A DNA stretch of 55,222 bases from Staphylococcus simulans. Its GTDB lineage: Bacteria; Bacillota; Bacilli; Staphylococcales; Staphylococcaceae. Position numbers and translations under genes: made by a program. This document shows, piece after piece, positions 44,294-52,393 of the stretch; position 1 is the stretch's first letter; each line of letters opens with the position of its first letter. Where the stretch lies: the NCBI RefSeq assembly GCF_002994445.1, contig NZ_MRZJ01000011.1, forward strand, positions 1 through 55,222, read 5' to 3'. Under the pieces are notes generated by a model. The model saw only the letters and a list, made by a program, of their open reading frames with translations, did not search any database and was not told the origin of the DNA.

Positions 44294-45889
44294 TTATCTG
44301 ATTTCTACGTCGTGTCCTGTTTCGACTTTTTTGTCTTTCTTGAAGTAAGCGGCACCTTGAAGACTTCCGAAGTTAGGGTTGTCTGAACTATTGGCAGGTT
44401 TATAACCGAGGTCTTTGAAGTTTTTGATTTGTTCATCATCCATACCGTCTTCATAATACATTTTCTTACCATCGTTATAGAAACGCGGTTTCTCAATTGC
44501 TTTTTGCAGCGAGTCGCCGTTACGCAAGTAAGAAGATAAGAATTCATGTGTTAATGTCGGTACTTTGTTGCCGCCTGGTGTACCTGCACCTACGTAATAA
44601 TCATCACCTACAACGATTGTCGGTGAGATATAAGAACGCGGTGATTTATGCGGCTCTCCTTTATTATCACTTTCGGGCGCTGTTGAGAAGCGTTTCAGTG
44701 AGTTGTTTAGGAAGAAGCCTTGTTCAGTATACTTGCCGTTACCGAAGAAGTTATTCAATGTGTTCGTTGTACTTGTCATTTTGCCTTTTTTATCAATGAC
44801 AACGAAGTGTGAACCTGCTGTATTGACTTGTCCTTGCAATCCGAAGTTGTTTTCTTGATTTTTGTATTTGTTCGCACGTTTCAGTACGTATTCATCTTCA
44901 ACTTTCTTCATGTCGTTTGGCACTTTATCATTGATTAAATATCTGTTCTTAAAGTTGACGTTTCGTGCGTTGGCTACACTTTCTGCGAAGTCTTTCGGTG
45001 TATCTTCGCCATAGTTGCCGTTTAAGGATTGATCGATTTTCAATGCCTGTAATGATAAGAACCCGCTTGTCGGGTTAGGTGTGGTATAGACTTTATTGTT
45101 GAGATAGTCTGTAGAAATCGGTTGTTTCTTTTTCGTACCATAGTCGTTAAAGTCTTTTTCTTCTAAGTTGCCGTCCGTTTGTTTAGCGATACTTGAACCC
45201 AGCTTTTTATAGAAGTAGTCGTCACCATGATCTCTGATGCCTTTTAGTGTATCTGCTAAGTCTTCTTGTTTTACAACGTCACCGCTGCTCACGACTTTAT
45301 TGTCTTTGAAGAAAGGTGAGTCTTTATCGATGGTTGCGCTGTATTTTGAAAGAAGTTTGGCTAAGTCTGTGTTGACTTGGAACCCATCCTCAGCTAACGG
45401 AATCACATAATTCAAGATTTTTTTCTCGCTCATTTTTCCCTCTTTGTCATGCATGTCGTGCATACCTTTAACAAAACCTGGTACGCCGACTTGGTCGCCG
45501 TTTTTGTAGTGGTAAGATGAAACAGCACTATAGTCGTATACGCTTGGTTTAGAACCTTTCTTTCCATCATATGTCATGGAAGCCCCTTCGCCGCCTAAAC
45601 CAGCAGCATAAGGCTCTGTTACCGCTAACGTATATGCAACACCATAGGCTGCATCGGCAGAGTTTCCGCCGTCTTCTAAAATTTTATTACCAACTTCTCT
45701 GGCGATTTTGTTATTCGTTGATACCCCATATTTTTTATCGGCGCTTTTATGATTTTGCGACGCTAATTTGTTCTCATACAATTTATCTTTATCTACTGTA
45801 TCTTCTTTGTTCACGAAGTAGAAGACCGTCGAAATGATGAGGGTGACTACAAAGATGACACCCAAAACCTTTTTGCTATAAATACTCAT
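44294..45889 (-). CDS. capD: CapD-like gamma-glutamyltransferase (PGA release/anchoring)
   Basis: A 531-residue gamma-glutamyltranspeptidase-family protein with an N-terminal membrane anchor (residues about 7-26). Family blocks are GGNSADAAYGVAYTLAVTEPYAAGLGGEGA (split: GGNSADAAYGVAYTL, GLGGEGASM), PTSGFLSLQAL and GGNKVPTLTHEF. CapD cleaves PGA and attaches it to peptidoglycan or releases short chains. At the maturation site the usual T-[T/S]-H-[F/Y] reads as G359-S-H-F (TAGSHF), so the nucleophilic Thr is not at its normal place. ATG 45889 has GGAGG 11 bases upstream; ATG 45907 is an alternative. It overlaps the end of capE. Confidence 0.87.
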   Translation of the reverse strand: MSIYSKKVLGVIFVVTLIISTVFYFVNKEDTVDKDKLYENKLASQNHKSADKKYGVSTNNKIAREVGNKILEDGGNSADAAYGVAYTLAVTEPYAAGLGGEGASMTYDGKKGSKPSVYDYSAVSSYHYKNGDQVGVPGFVKGMHDMHDKEGKMSEKKILNYVIPLAEDGFQVNTDLAKLLSKYSATIDKDSPFFKDNKVVSSGDVVKQEDLADTLKGIRDHGDDYFYKKLGSSIAKQTDGNLEEKDFNDYGTKKKQPISTDYLNNKVYTTPNPTSGFLSLQALKIDQSLNGNYGEDTPKDFAESVANARNVNFKNRYLINDKVPNDMKKVEDEYVLKRANKYKNQENNFGLQGQVNTAGSHFVVIDKKGKMTSTTNTLNNFFGNGKYTEQGFFLNNSLKRFSTAPESDNKGEPHKSPRSYISPTIVVGDDYYVGAGTPGGNKVPTLTHEFLSSYLRNGDSLQKAIEKPRFYNDGKKMYYEDGMDDEQIKNFKDLGYKPANSSDNPNFGSLQGAAYFKKDKKVETGHDVEIR

Positions 45890-46052
45890 GGAAGATGACG
45901 CCTCCATTTAGACTTACTTTTTGTTCGATTTTAAGGTCTTGCTTTTCATATTTATCTAAAGGCTCGTTTGCGTTACTCATGATAATCATCAGAAAGATAG
46001 CCGCAATTACCAGCACGATTACACCGTAAAGAATGTAATTTTTAACTTTCAT
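45876..46052 (-). CDS. capE: CapE/PgsE-like small PGA synthase membrane protein
   Basis: A 58-residue open frame, overlooked by length cut-offs: it starts at ATG 46052 (GGAGGT before it) inside the end of capA and ends at TAG 45876-45878 inside the start of capD. The N-terminus KVKNYILYGVIVLVIAAIF is one membrane helix, followed by a charged tail (DKYEKQDLKIEQKV). In Bacillus the short capE/pgsE gene occupies the same place after capA and is needed for full PGA synthesis. The call rests on size, topology and position, not on residue identity. Confidence 0.7.
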   Translation of the reverse strand: MKVKNYILYGVIVLVIAAIFLMIIMSNANEPLDKYEKQDLKIEQKVSLNGGVIFHEYL

Positions 46053-47115
46053 ATTGGTAACCTCCTTTAGTTTGTTTTAATTTGATCGACGGATCTGAGA
46101 TACGGTTTGTTAATTTTTGTTTTTCAATGAAATTCATATTATCTTTCGTAATTTGGTCTCCTGATGTCTTAATCGGTGTGATCATGAATTTACTTTTATC
46201 TCCGTCCCATGATTGCTGCAATGCGAGTCCTTTTTTGTTCTCTGATAAGAACTTGTCGGAAGTCACATTACCGAGACTGTAGAAGATATCTGTATCTTTA
46301 TGCTTCTCGATTTTTTGTACGACTGAGTTATGACCAACAACGACATCAGCGCCGGCATCTGCCAGGGCATGACCGTATGTACGTTGACGGCTTGTAACGT
46401 TCGGCTCATCTGGGATACCCCAATCGACATTAACAATGACCATGTCATTATCTTTCTTTAATTGCTCGATTAAAGGTAAAAAGATTTTAGGGTCTAAAGC
46501 AATCGAAGTCGTCGCTTTTCTAGGGTCCATATATTTTGAGTTCACATCTGTAAAGGACACACTGGCGATTTTCTTGCCTTTGACTGTCTTATGCGACACT
46601 TTACTGTTAATCGCATTTGAACCGTTACCCGTAATAAAGTTATAGCCGAAGCGTGAACTTGTCTGTTTCTCGATTTGTTTGATTTGTTCTATATCAACAG
46701 AGTTGTTCGTTAAGTTTAAGTTTTTAAAGCCTTGATGTTTTAAGAAACTAATATTTCTCATGTTCTTTTTGATATTTTTTTTAGGATCCTCAGCAAAGTT
46801 ATTTACATTCAAGCTTGCTGTTGAATAATCACTGTCTTCAATGATGTCTGAAATTGAACTGAACATATCATGCAAACTGTTTTGGCGGATATGTTTGTTT
46901 AAAGTGACGTTGCCTAAGTAAGCAAGATGTACATCGTCTTTTTTGTCTTTCGCAAATACGTCAACTTTATCTGTTTTGAACGCTACCATAAAGATAATGA
47001 GCAAAACGAGAGCAATGACAGTGACACCAATCATATATTTAGAATTATGCTTTTTCTGGTTTTTAGACTTTTTAAGAATCCAATTCTCTATATTGAAAGG
47101 TTCTTTATTCGCCAT
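46042..47115 (-). CDS. capA: CapA/PgsA poly-gamma-glutamate synthesis protein
   Basis: A 357-residue protein with one N-terminal membrane segment (about 27-47) and a large extracytoplasmic domain of the CapA family (metallophosphoesterase-like fold). Markers are AYLGNVTLNKHIRQ, GFKNLNLTNNSVDI, VNVDWGIPDEP, the ADAGADVVVGHNSV block and IFYSLGN. The last four correspond to the His/Asp-rich family core; several metal ligands are replaced, as is common in PGA-type CapA. It is thought to carry PGA across the membrane. It begins 14 bp after capC and overlaps capE by 11 bases. Confidence 0.93.
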   Translation of the reverse strand: MANKEPFNIENWILKKSKNQKKHNSKYMIGVTVIALVLLIIFMVAFKTDKVDVFAKDKKDDVHLAYLGNVTLNKHIRQNSLHDMFSSISDIIEDSDYSTASLNVNNFAEDPKKNIKKNMRNISFLKHQGFKNLNLTNNSVDIEQIKQIEKQTSSRFGYNFITGNGSNAINSKVSHKTVKGKKIASVSFTDVNSKYMDPRKATTSIALDPKIFLPLIEQLKKDNDMVIVNVDWGIPDEPNVTSRQRTYGHALADAGADVVVGHNSVVQKIEKHKDTDIFYSLGNVTSDKFLSENKKGLALQQSWDGDKSKFMITPIKTSGDQITKDNMNFIEKQKLTNRISDPSIKLKQTKGGYQYES

Positions 47116-47129
47116 AATGCATCTCCTTT

Positions 47130-47582
47130 TTATTTAATGAAGCTATATGCAAATAAAACAACGTAAGTCATGCAAGTCAGCAACATACATGATGCTAATG
47201 TTGTAATTGTGCCTTGTTTTTGAATTGTATTTGCGATAATACCAGGAATGACGATACCGATACCGGATATCTGTATGACCTCAAAGGGAGTCAGTGGATA
47301 AATCAAGTCGAATATGAACTTGATAATCATACCGGTTAAAATCATTGCTGCGAACTTACGACGACCGTACAGCAATGCAACTCTGCTAATACCATGTGCA
47401 ACGATGAAGTATGTTAAACAACTGATCAGAAGCACGGATAATAACATAATCGGCTGATCGAAGATTAATGCTAAGTAACCTGGAACAACAAGACCGGCTG
47501 GTGTAATCCCGAATTTCTCAGCGAATATCAAACTCAGCACGATGCCTACGAATAATGAAAAATACAGCTCTGAACCTACCAA
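47130..47582 (-). CDS. capC: CapC/PgsC poly-gamma-glutamate synthase membrane subunit
   Basis: A 150-residue protein with four membrane segments. LYFSLFVGIVLSLIFAEKFG (N-terminus), GITPAGLVVPGYLAL and GIGIVIPGIIANTIQKQG are the characteristic PgsC blocks. With CapB it forms the ATP-dependent PGA polymerase at the membrane. The start is TTG 47582, three bases after the capB stop, so translation is coupled; the AAGGG ribosome binding site lies inside the end of capB. Length equals the family. Confidence 0.93.
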   Translation of the reverse strand: MVGSELYFSLFVGIVLSLIFAEKFGITPAGLVVPGYLALIFDQPIMLLSVLLISCLTYFIVAHGISRVALLYGRRKFAAMILTGMIIKFIFDLIYPLTPFEVIQISGIGIVIPGIIANTIQKQGTITTLASCMLLTCMTYVVLFAYSFIK

Positions 47583-47584
47583 AA

Positions 47585-48745
47585 TTAATCCAACCCTTCT
47601 AATAAATTGACAACTTTCTTACCATTGCCGTGTATATTTCCGACACAAAATATCAGTGCAGATTTTGATTCTTCAAAAATAGCTTGTTCTACTTCTTCGA
47701 ACGGCTTCCCTTCAAAGTTCAAGTATTTCTTGTCCGGGCGCTCATTCTTCATGACTTCTGTTACTAATTGCGTACTCTTACCGACACAAATCAATGTGTC
47801 GTAATCGACTTTAGTAATGAAATCTTCAGCGAAGAGTTTCGTGCGGTCTAATCTATCGCCACGACAGTTTAAGATAATGACTTTCTTTTCGTGAGGATAT
47901 TTATAATCGATGACTTTCTGCAAGATGGCTTTTGAAGATTGCGGTTCGTTTGCCGCGAAGGCGTTAACGAAAATATTCTTCGTATCATTCTTGTGGTAAT
48001 AATGTATATGAACAGCACCGCTGTCTGGCGGAGCATTCAGCATACCTTCAAGTGCTACTTCTTTGTTAGCACCGATTGCTTCAGCAACTCCCATCGCGAT
48101 TGCGACGTTATCTGGGAAAACAATGTAATCGAATTTACGAAGGAGGGACTCTTCTACTTCGTCTCTGTCGACGATAATTGTTTCGGTGTTGCGTTTGTCA
48201 GCAACCTTTTTGAAAAATTCTGTGTAGTCGTCTTTCATGATGACTAATTTGCCGTTGTATGGAATCGTAGCTGTAAATGCTTCTGCCACTTCATCCAAAG
48301 TAGGGCCGAGTGTTTCCATATGGTCTTCCATAACGTTAACAATGACACCTACATTGGCACGTAATAACTTCTCCTGGAATGTGATTTGATAGTCAGGGTT
48401 AACAGCCATACATTCGTTAACGATAGCTTCACCATTATTATCAATCACATTTTGAAGAATTTCTTTTTGCTCACCGATGTTAGGGCCTTGCGGCTTACGA
48501 ACAACGGGATACTCTTTCTCATCAAACCAATACAGCATACGTGCATCGGTTCCTGTCGTCTTACCGATTACTTTGTAGTGATCTTCGCGCATAATGCCGT
48601 AAATCAAACGTGTAATGGTAGATTTTCCGCGGATACCGTTGATGTTGATACGTAATGGGATTTTATCAATACGTTTTCGATGTTTGCGCATTTCTAAGAT
48701 GCCTAGAACCAAGATTAAAGCAGAAAAAATTACAACTAGTAACAA
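47585..48745 (-). CDS. capB: CapB/PgsB poly-gamma-glutamate synthase ATPase
   Basis: A 386-residue Mur-ligase-like enzyme with one N-terminal membrane segment. It activates glutamate gamma-carboxyl groups with ATP. The P-loop INGIRGKSTITR is at about residues 35-46; GKTTGTDARML, NECMAVNPDYQ and VNVMEDHMETLGPT are PgsB-specific blocks. Translation starts at TTG 48745 with GAGGTG six bases upstream; no ATG fits. It is the first gene of capB-capC-capA-capE-capD. A perfect 7-3-7 palindrome (48842-48858) is 97 bp upstream. Confidence 0.95.
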   Translation of the reverse strand: MLLVVIFSALILVLGILEMRKHRKRIDKIPLRININGIRGKSTITRLIYGIMREDHYKVIGKTTGTDARMLYWFDEKEYPVVRKPQGPNIGEQKEILQNVIDNNGEAIVNECMAVNPDYQITFQEKLLRANVGVIVNVMEDHMETLGPTLDEVAEAFTATIPYNGKLVIMKDDYTEFFKKVADKRNTETIIVDRDEVEESLLRKFDYIVFPDNVAIAMGVAEAIGANKEVALEGMLNAPPDSGAVHIHYYHKNDTKNIFVNAFAANEPQSSKAILQKVIDYKYPHEKKVIILNCRGDRLDRTKLFAEDFITKVDYDTLICVGKSTQLVTEVMKNERPDKKYLNFEGKPFEEVEQAIFEESKSALIFCVGNIHGNGKKVVNLLEGLD

Positions 48746-48841
48746 CTATTTCACCTCATTCTTTTTTGTCCCCGAACAGATTAACATATTAGATTCTTAA
48801 AAAATACAATTTTACCGAAATGTAAAAATGTTTATAATCTG

Positions 48842-48858
48842 TTATTAATCGTTAATAA
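48842..48858. promoter_or_regulatory. Perfect palindrome TTATTAA-N3-TTAATAA before capB
   Basis: Seven-bp arms with TCG between, in the AT-rich region where the cap promoter must lie. A candidate operator for the PGA operon. Confidence 0.55.
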
Positions 48859-48954
48859 AAACAGTATTAATATTAGATGAATATAACTAAAATAGTAATT
48901 ATCTAAATAGAGGGGGAATTCGGAAATTCTATAACGACTATAAAGCAAGACACT

Positions 48955-48999
48955 ACAATTGTTAACATGAGTCATCTTTGCGTTCTGCCTAACAATTGT
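48955..48999. promoter_or_regulatory. Long inverted repeat ACAATTGTTA ... TAACAATTGT
   Basis: Ten-bp arms at 48955-48964 and 48990-48999. Each arm contains the palindrome ACAATTGT, so it could be two operator copies 37 bp apart or one RNA hairpin. Confidence 0.6.
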
Positions 49000-49197
49000 T
49001 TGACAATGGTAATATTTGTAATATATGTAATATCTTTAGTGTATTGAAGAAAAATAATAGAAATAGTTTATAAGTATCAATTTATATTTACACAAAAGAG
49101 GAAAGATTTTTAGCGTGCAAGGCTTTAATCAGCTGCTATGTATTATGGTGTTGGATTCTATCGCAGGCGATGAAAAAGAGGAGGGAGAAAATAAAAA

Positions 49198-49233
49198 ATA
49201 CCCGCGCACTTCTAAAGAAATACGCGGGATAAT
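49198..49233 (-). terminator. Terminator of the small membrane protein gene
   Basis: On the minus strand CCCGCG and CGCGGG pair, with extra AAGT-type pairing inside, then TATTTTTT. Confidence 0.85.
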
Positions 49234-49235
49234 TA

Positions 49236-49493
49236 TTAAAAGAAAAAGAACATTAAGCCTAAAATCGCAAGGATACAAGCGAGTATTTTGCTTTCTTCAA
49301 AAATATAAACAGCGAAGCTGACTAACATGATAAGACGTGAGCTTCTGAAGATAAGACTCGCACCAGGAATATGCATCAGGTGTGTACGATTTAAGATCAT
49401 AATAATGAAGACGATTATCATAGCTATGATACCTATGCATAATGCGATTTTCTGGTAACTTTTCATACGGTCGAAGCGACTAAGTACGGTCAT
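49236..49493 (-). CDS. Small two-to-three-segment membrane protein
   Basis: An 85-residue protein from ATG 49493, chosen because AAAGGAGG lies just upstream; the longer frame to 49544 would include that site. Hydrophobic stretches ALCIGIIAMIIVFIIMIL, LIMLVSFAVYIF and ILACILAILGLMFFFF suggest three membrane segments with a short basic N-terminus. No family is recognised. It is monocistronic with its own terminator, next to but probably independent of the cap operon. Confidence 0.7.
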   Translation of the reverse strand: MTVLSRFDRMKSYQKIALCIGIIAMIIVFIIMILNRTHLMHIPGASLIFRSSRLIMLVSFAVYIFEESKILACILAILGLMFFFF

Positions 49494-49753
49494 CGGTGTA
49501 CCTCCTTTAAGATGTGATGAAAACTGTGATATGTATGAATGCATTTAACCTATAAGATATACAAAGGATTAACGTTTTTCAATGCGATTTACATTAAAAA
49601 TATATTAGTGCAATAATCTGAATAAATCCTTTACATTTGCTTGTTTTACGTGAAACATCATTGATTTTGCATGATTTGAAGAATTTAGGGAAACGATTGG
49701 CATATCAAACTTTAAATCGCTTCACAGCATTTATACAGAGAAAGGGAATGAAT

Positions 49754-50593
49754 ATGGAAACTTTAAACTTAAAGGGAACCAACTTGCATTACCATAAACT
49801 CGGACAAGGACCAGTTTTAATATTAATTCCAGGGGCTAATGGTACTGGAGATATCTTTTTGCCGATGGCAAAAACATTAGCAGAGGATTATACCGTCATT
49901 GCGGTAGATCGCAGAGGCTTTGGACAAAGTCATCTTACAGCACCGCTGCCTGCAGAAGTCAGCAGTTCTAAAAGTGAATACCGTGTTAAACAAGATGTGG
50001 AAGATATTGCACAATTAGCAGAACATGAAAGCAAAGATGCACCGGTCAATATTTTCGGTACAACCACAGGCGCAATTATTGCGATGCACCTTTTGCAAGA
50101 CTATCCTGATATCGTTAATACAGCAGCGTTGCATGAACCTCTTATTAATTCATTCTTGCCTGATGCAAAACATTGGCAAGATAAAAATCAAACAATCGTA
50201 GAAGCTGAAAATGATGAAGGCATGTCAGATGCGATGGAATTATTGGGAGAAACATTACGTCTCGCATCTCTTGATCAAGAAATGATGACACAACCAGCAG
50301 AAGATGCGGAAGATGAAGTGACAGTACAACACTTGAAAGAAATGGAAAATTGGTTTGAATATGAATTGCGCCAATATACTGCATCTCAAGTGACAATCGA
50401 AACGCTGCGAAAACTGAAAGAGAAAATCGCACTCTTAAACGGCACAGATACCACAGGCTCATTTCCGCAAGAAGTGAACAATTATCTTGCGGCAGCATTA
50501 TCTATTGAAATAAACAGAACTCAGGGCGGTCATCTAGGATATGTCCAAGAACCGCATGACTTCGCTGAAACACTCAAAAAAATCTATCAATAA
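49754..50593 (+). CDS. Alpha/beta hydrolase with an unusual Thr nucleophile elbow
   Basis: A 279-residue alpha/beta-hydrolase-fold protein. It has the HKLGQGPVLILIPGANGTGD oxyanion region, VIAVDRRGFGQS and a C-terminal GGHLGYVQEP His. The nucleophile elbow, normally G-x-S-x-G, reads GTTTG (50057-50071), so the expected Ser is Thr. ATG 49754 is chosen from its AAAGGG spacing; ATG 49748 is two codons upstream. It could be a Thr-dependent hydrolase, a binding protein, or an inactive member. Substrate unknown; single gene with its own terminator. Confidence 0.82.
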   Translation: METLNLKGTNLHYHKLGQGPVLILIPGANGTGDIFLPMAKTLAEDYTVIAVDRRGFGQSHLTAPLPAEVSSSKSEYRVKQDVEDIAQLAEHESKDAPVNIFGTTTGAIIAMHLLQDYPDIVNTAALHEPLINSFLPDAKHWQDKNQTIVEAENDEGMSDAMELLGETLRLASLDQEMMTQPAEDAEDEVTVQHLKEMENWFEYELRQYTASQVTIETLRKLKEKIALLNGTDTTGSFPQEVNNYLAAALSIEINRTQGGHLGYVQEPHDFAETLKKIYQ

Positions 50594-50607
50594 AGCAGAT
50601 TCAAGAA

Positions 50608-50647
50608 ACTCGCGCTGTATCCATTAGGTGATACAGCGTATTTTTTA
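50608..50647 (+). terminator. Terminator of the alpha/beta hydrolase gene
   Basis: CGCTGTATC pairs with GATACAGCG around CATTAGGT, followed by TATTTTTT. Confidence 0.88.
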
Positions 50648-50814
50648 TGTTCGTCTATTGTAATTTTCAAAAAATATTTGTTGACAAAAACAAATAATTA
50701 ATTAATTATGATAAAAGTATTGTTGGTTGATAGTGGGTAATCTAAAAATATAAGAAAGCGCTTGCGTGGTTTAACCTTATGATGACAGTGTTATAGATAT
50801 ACAACTTGTGAGCG

Positions 50815-50837
50815 ATTGTATGTTATAAACATACAAT
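50815..50837. promoter_or_regulatory. Perfect inverted repeat ATTGTATG-N7-CATACAAT
   Basis: Eight-bp arms with a TTATAAA centre, about 100 bp before the AraC-type regulator gene. A candidate autoregulatory operator. Confidence 0.55.
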
Positions 50838-50935
50838 GTTTAATAATATGTACAATTAAATATTTCGTTTTACCATTATGATAAAGGTGTGAGGCAAAAG
50901 AAACTTCGTTTTAACTAGGAGGTCTTTGATTAGAA

Positions 50936-52126
50936 ATGAAAGAAACAGCAATTTTAAAATCGCTTCACGTATGTTTAGGCATAAATGTTAAAGCATACGA
51001 TTCTAATCTGAATGAGATACAGGAGTATACATCGAAGAAACACATAAGCCCGCAATATAATGAACTTGATCTTATTAAGTCAGTTGAGCGTGAGAATGAG
51101 AGGCTGAATTGTTTTATTTTGACAGGCAGTTTAGATGAGGTATTTCTACTGCACTATTTTGAAGAAAAATATTATTTATTCGGACCGCTCAAAGTAAACT
51201 GCTTACCGTCTGAGGATTGCTTTGAAAAGTATCTGAAAGACCAAAACATCAATATTAAATTTAAACACGCAATCAATGATTATGTACAAGCGTTGAAAGT
51301 TTATTCACTTGAAGATCTTAAAGACATCATTAAATTGGTAGATTACCTTTTTACGTCAGACACAACCGACAATTCTTTTGAGCCTATACATAATTATGCG
51401 ATGAAATTGCAGAAAATGTTGGATGAAGCAGGGCTGGAAAAATTATTTTTTATAGAAAATGATATTGAAAGAAAAAAATTAGAGTATGAAAAGCAAGTAC
51501 TGAAACTAGTAAGACAAGGTTCGATGAAAAAGTTAAAAAAATCTCTGTCAGATTTGGAAGGAGGAATCATGCCTGTAAGCAAAAGAGATTCGATTCGCAG
51601 CGAGAAAAACTATTCAATTATTGTATTTGAAAAGTTATCACAACTTGCAATTGAATCGGGCATGGATGTTTTAGAAGCTACACGCACAAGAGATCAAATG
51701 ATAATTGATAATGAAGCCGCAAAAAGCTTCTCTGAAATTATGAAAGTTAGAAATGGTGCCATTGTCTTCTTTACTAAAAAGATAAGCGAAATCGTAGATG
51801 AAGAAATTTCACCATTTCTATCTTCTATACTCAGTTATATCAATAAGAACTTGTATAATGAGCTGACTATAGAATCTATCGCAAAGGAATTCAACATTAG
51901 CCAAACGACATTAAATTTAAATTTTAAAAATGAACTCGGAATGACAGTGAAGAAATATATCACTAAATCTAAATTGGAAGATGCTAAGAAATTACTAGAT
52001 AGAAATCTAAGTATAAGTGAAATCTCCCAAATGTTAGGTTATGCCGATTCGTCTCACTTTTGTAAAAAGTTCAAAAAGGAATTTAAAATGACACCTACGC
52101 AATACAGAAGAAATACGAAATCTTAA
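50936..52126 (+). CDS. AraC-family regulator of the YSIRK-surface-antigen-associated type
   Basis: A 396-residue regulator. The C-terminal 100 residues carry two helix-turn-helix motifs (LTIESIAKEFNISQTTLNLNF; LSISEISQMLGYADSSHFCKKF) and the AraC signature KKEFKMTPTQYRR. The N-terminal 280 residues have no cupin motif and resemble the sensor part of regulators found directly beside YSIRK surface proteins in staphylococci and streptococci. The surface adhesin gene starts 267 bp downstream, so it is the likely target. Start ATG 50936 has AGGAGG upstream. Confidence 0.88.
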   Translation: MKETAILKSLHVCLGINVKAYDSNLNEIQEYTSKKHISPQYNELDLIKSVERENERLNCFILTGSLDEVFLLHYFEEKYYLFGPLKVNCLPSEDCFEKYLKDQNINIKFKHAINDYVQALKVYSLEDLKDIIKLVDYLFTSDTTDNSFEPIHNYAMKLQKMLDEAGLEKLFFIENDIERKKLEYEKQVLKLVRQGSMKKLKKSLSDLEGGIMPVSKRDSIRSEKNYSIIVFEKLSQLAIESGMDVLEATRTRDQMIIDNEAAKSFSEIMKVRNGAIVFFTKKISEIVDEEISPFLSSILSYINKNLYNELTIESIAKEFNISQTTLNLNFKNELGMTVKKYITKSKLEDAKKLLDRNLSISEISQMLGYADSSHFCKKFKKEFKMTPTQYRRNTKS

Positions 52127-52393
52127 TTTTCAAAATTTCGCAGTAATAGTACAGTTTTCACTATTAAATACAATATTTTTTATTTGGGTTTAAATATCAT
52201 TAAATTAAGTCGACTGATTTGTAATTGTACTCAACTCATGATGTGAGTCCCCAGGGATGAAGAGAGTCTGTCTATTTCACTATAAAACCTTCTCCGGCGT
52301 TCTTTTAGTACATAGCAGATTTGTTCGGCTCTTTTTTAGCATTATGGGAGTTATAAATATTAACAAAATTTTGCTATCGAAAGGGGTAATAAC
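52127..52393. other. Leader region of the Sdr-like adhesin gene
   Basis: 267 bp. It contains ACTCATGATGTGAGT-type imperfect dyad symmetry (about 52234) and a 46-codon open frame (52257-52397) whose ATGA overlaps the adhesin start codon; its start has AGGG next to it. No terminator of the regulator gene is obvious, so read-through is possible. Confidence 0.45.

Larger units (their letters stand above)
48746..49235. other. Divergent/regulatory region upstream of the cap operon
   Basis: About 490 bp with no supported gene. It holds the TTATTAA palindrome (48842-48858), a 10-bp inverted repeat (48955-48999), a plus-strand TTGACA at 49000-49005 followed by TATGTA-type sequence, and a minus-strand terminator (49200-49232). 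A 68-codon plus-strand frame at 49115 has no credible protein features. Confidence 0.6.
50594..50935. other. Intergenic region before the AraC regulator
   Basis: About 340 bp, no gene. It holds the hydrolase terminator, TTGACA at 50681-50686 with TATGAT at 50707, a weak cre-like GAAAGCGCTTGCG (about 50755) and the inverted repeat 50815-50837. AGGAGG stands before the regulator gene. Confidence 0.6.

Noticed and set aside
49115..49321. 68-codon plus-strand frame
   Set aside because: GTG start without convincing ribosome binding site; it runs through the terminator and into the opposing small membrane protein gene.
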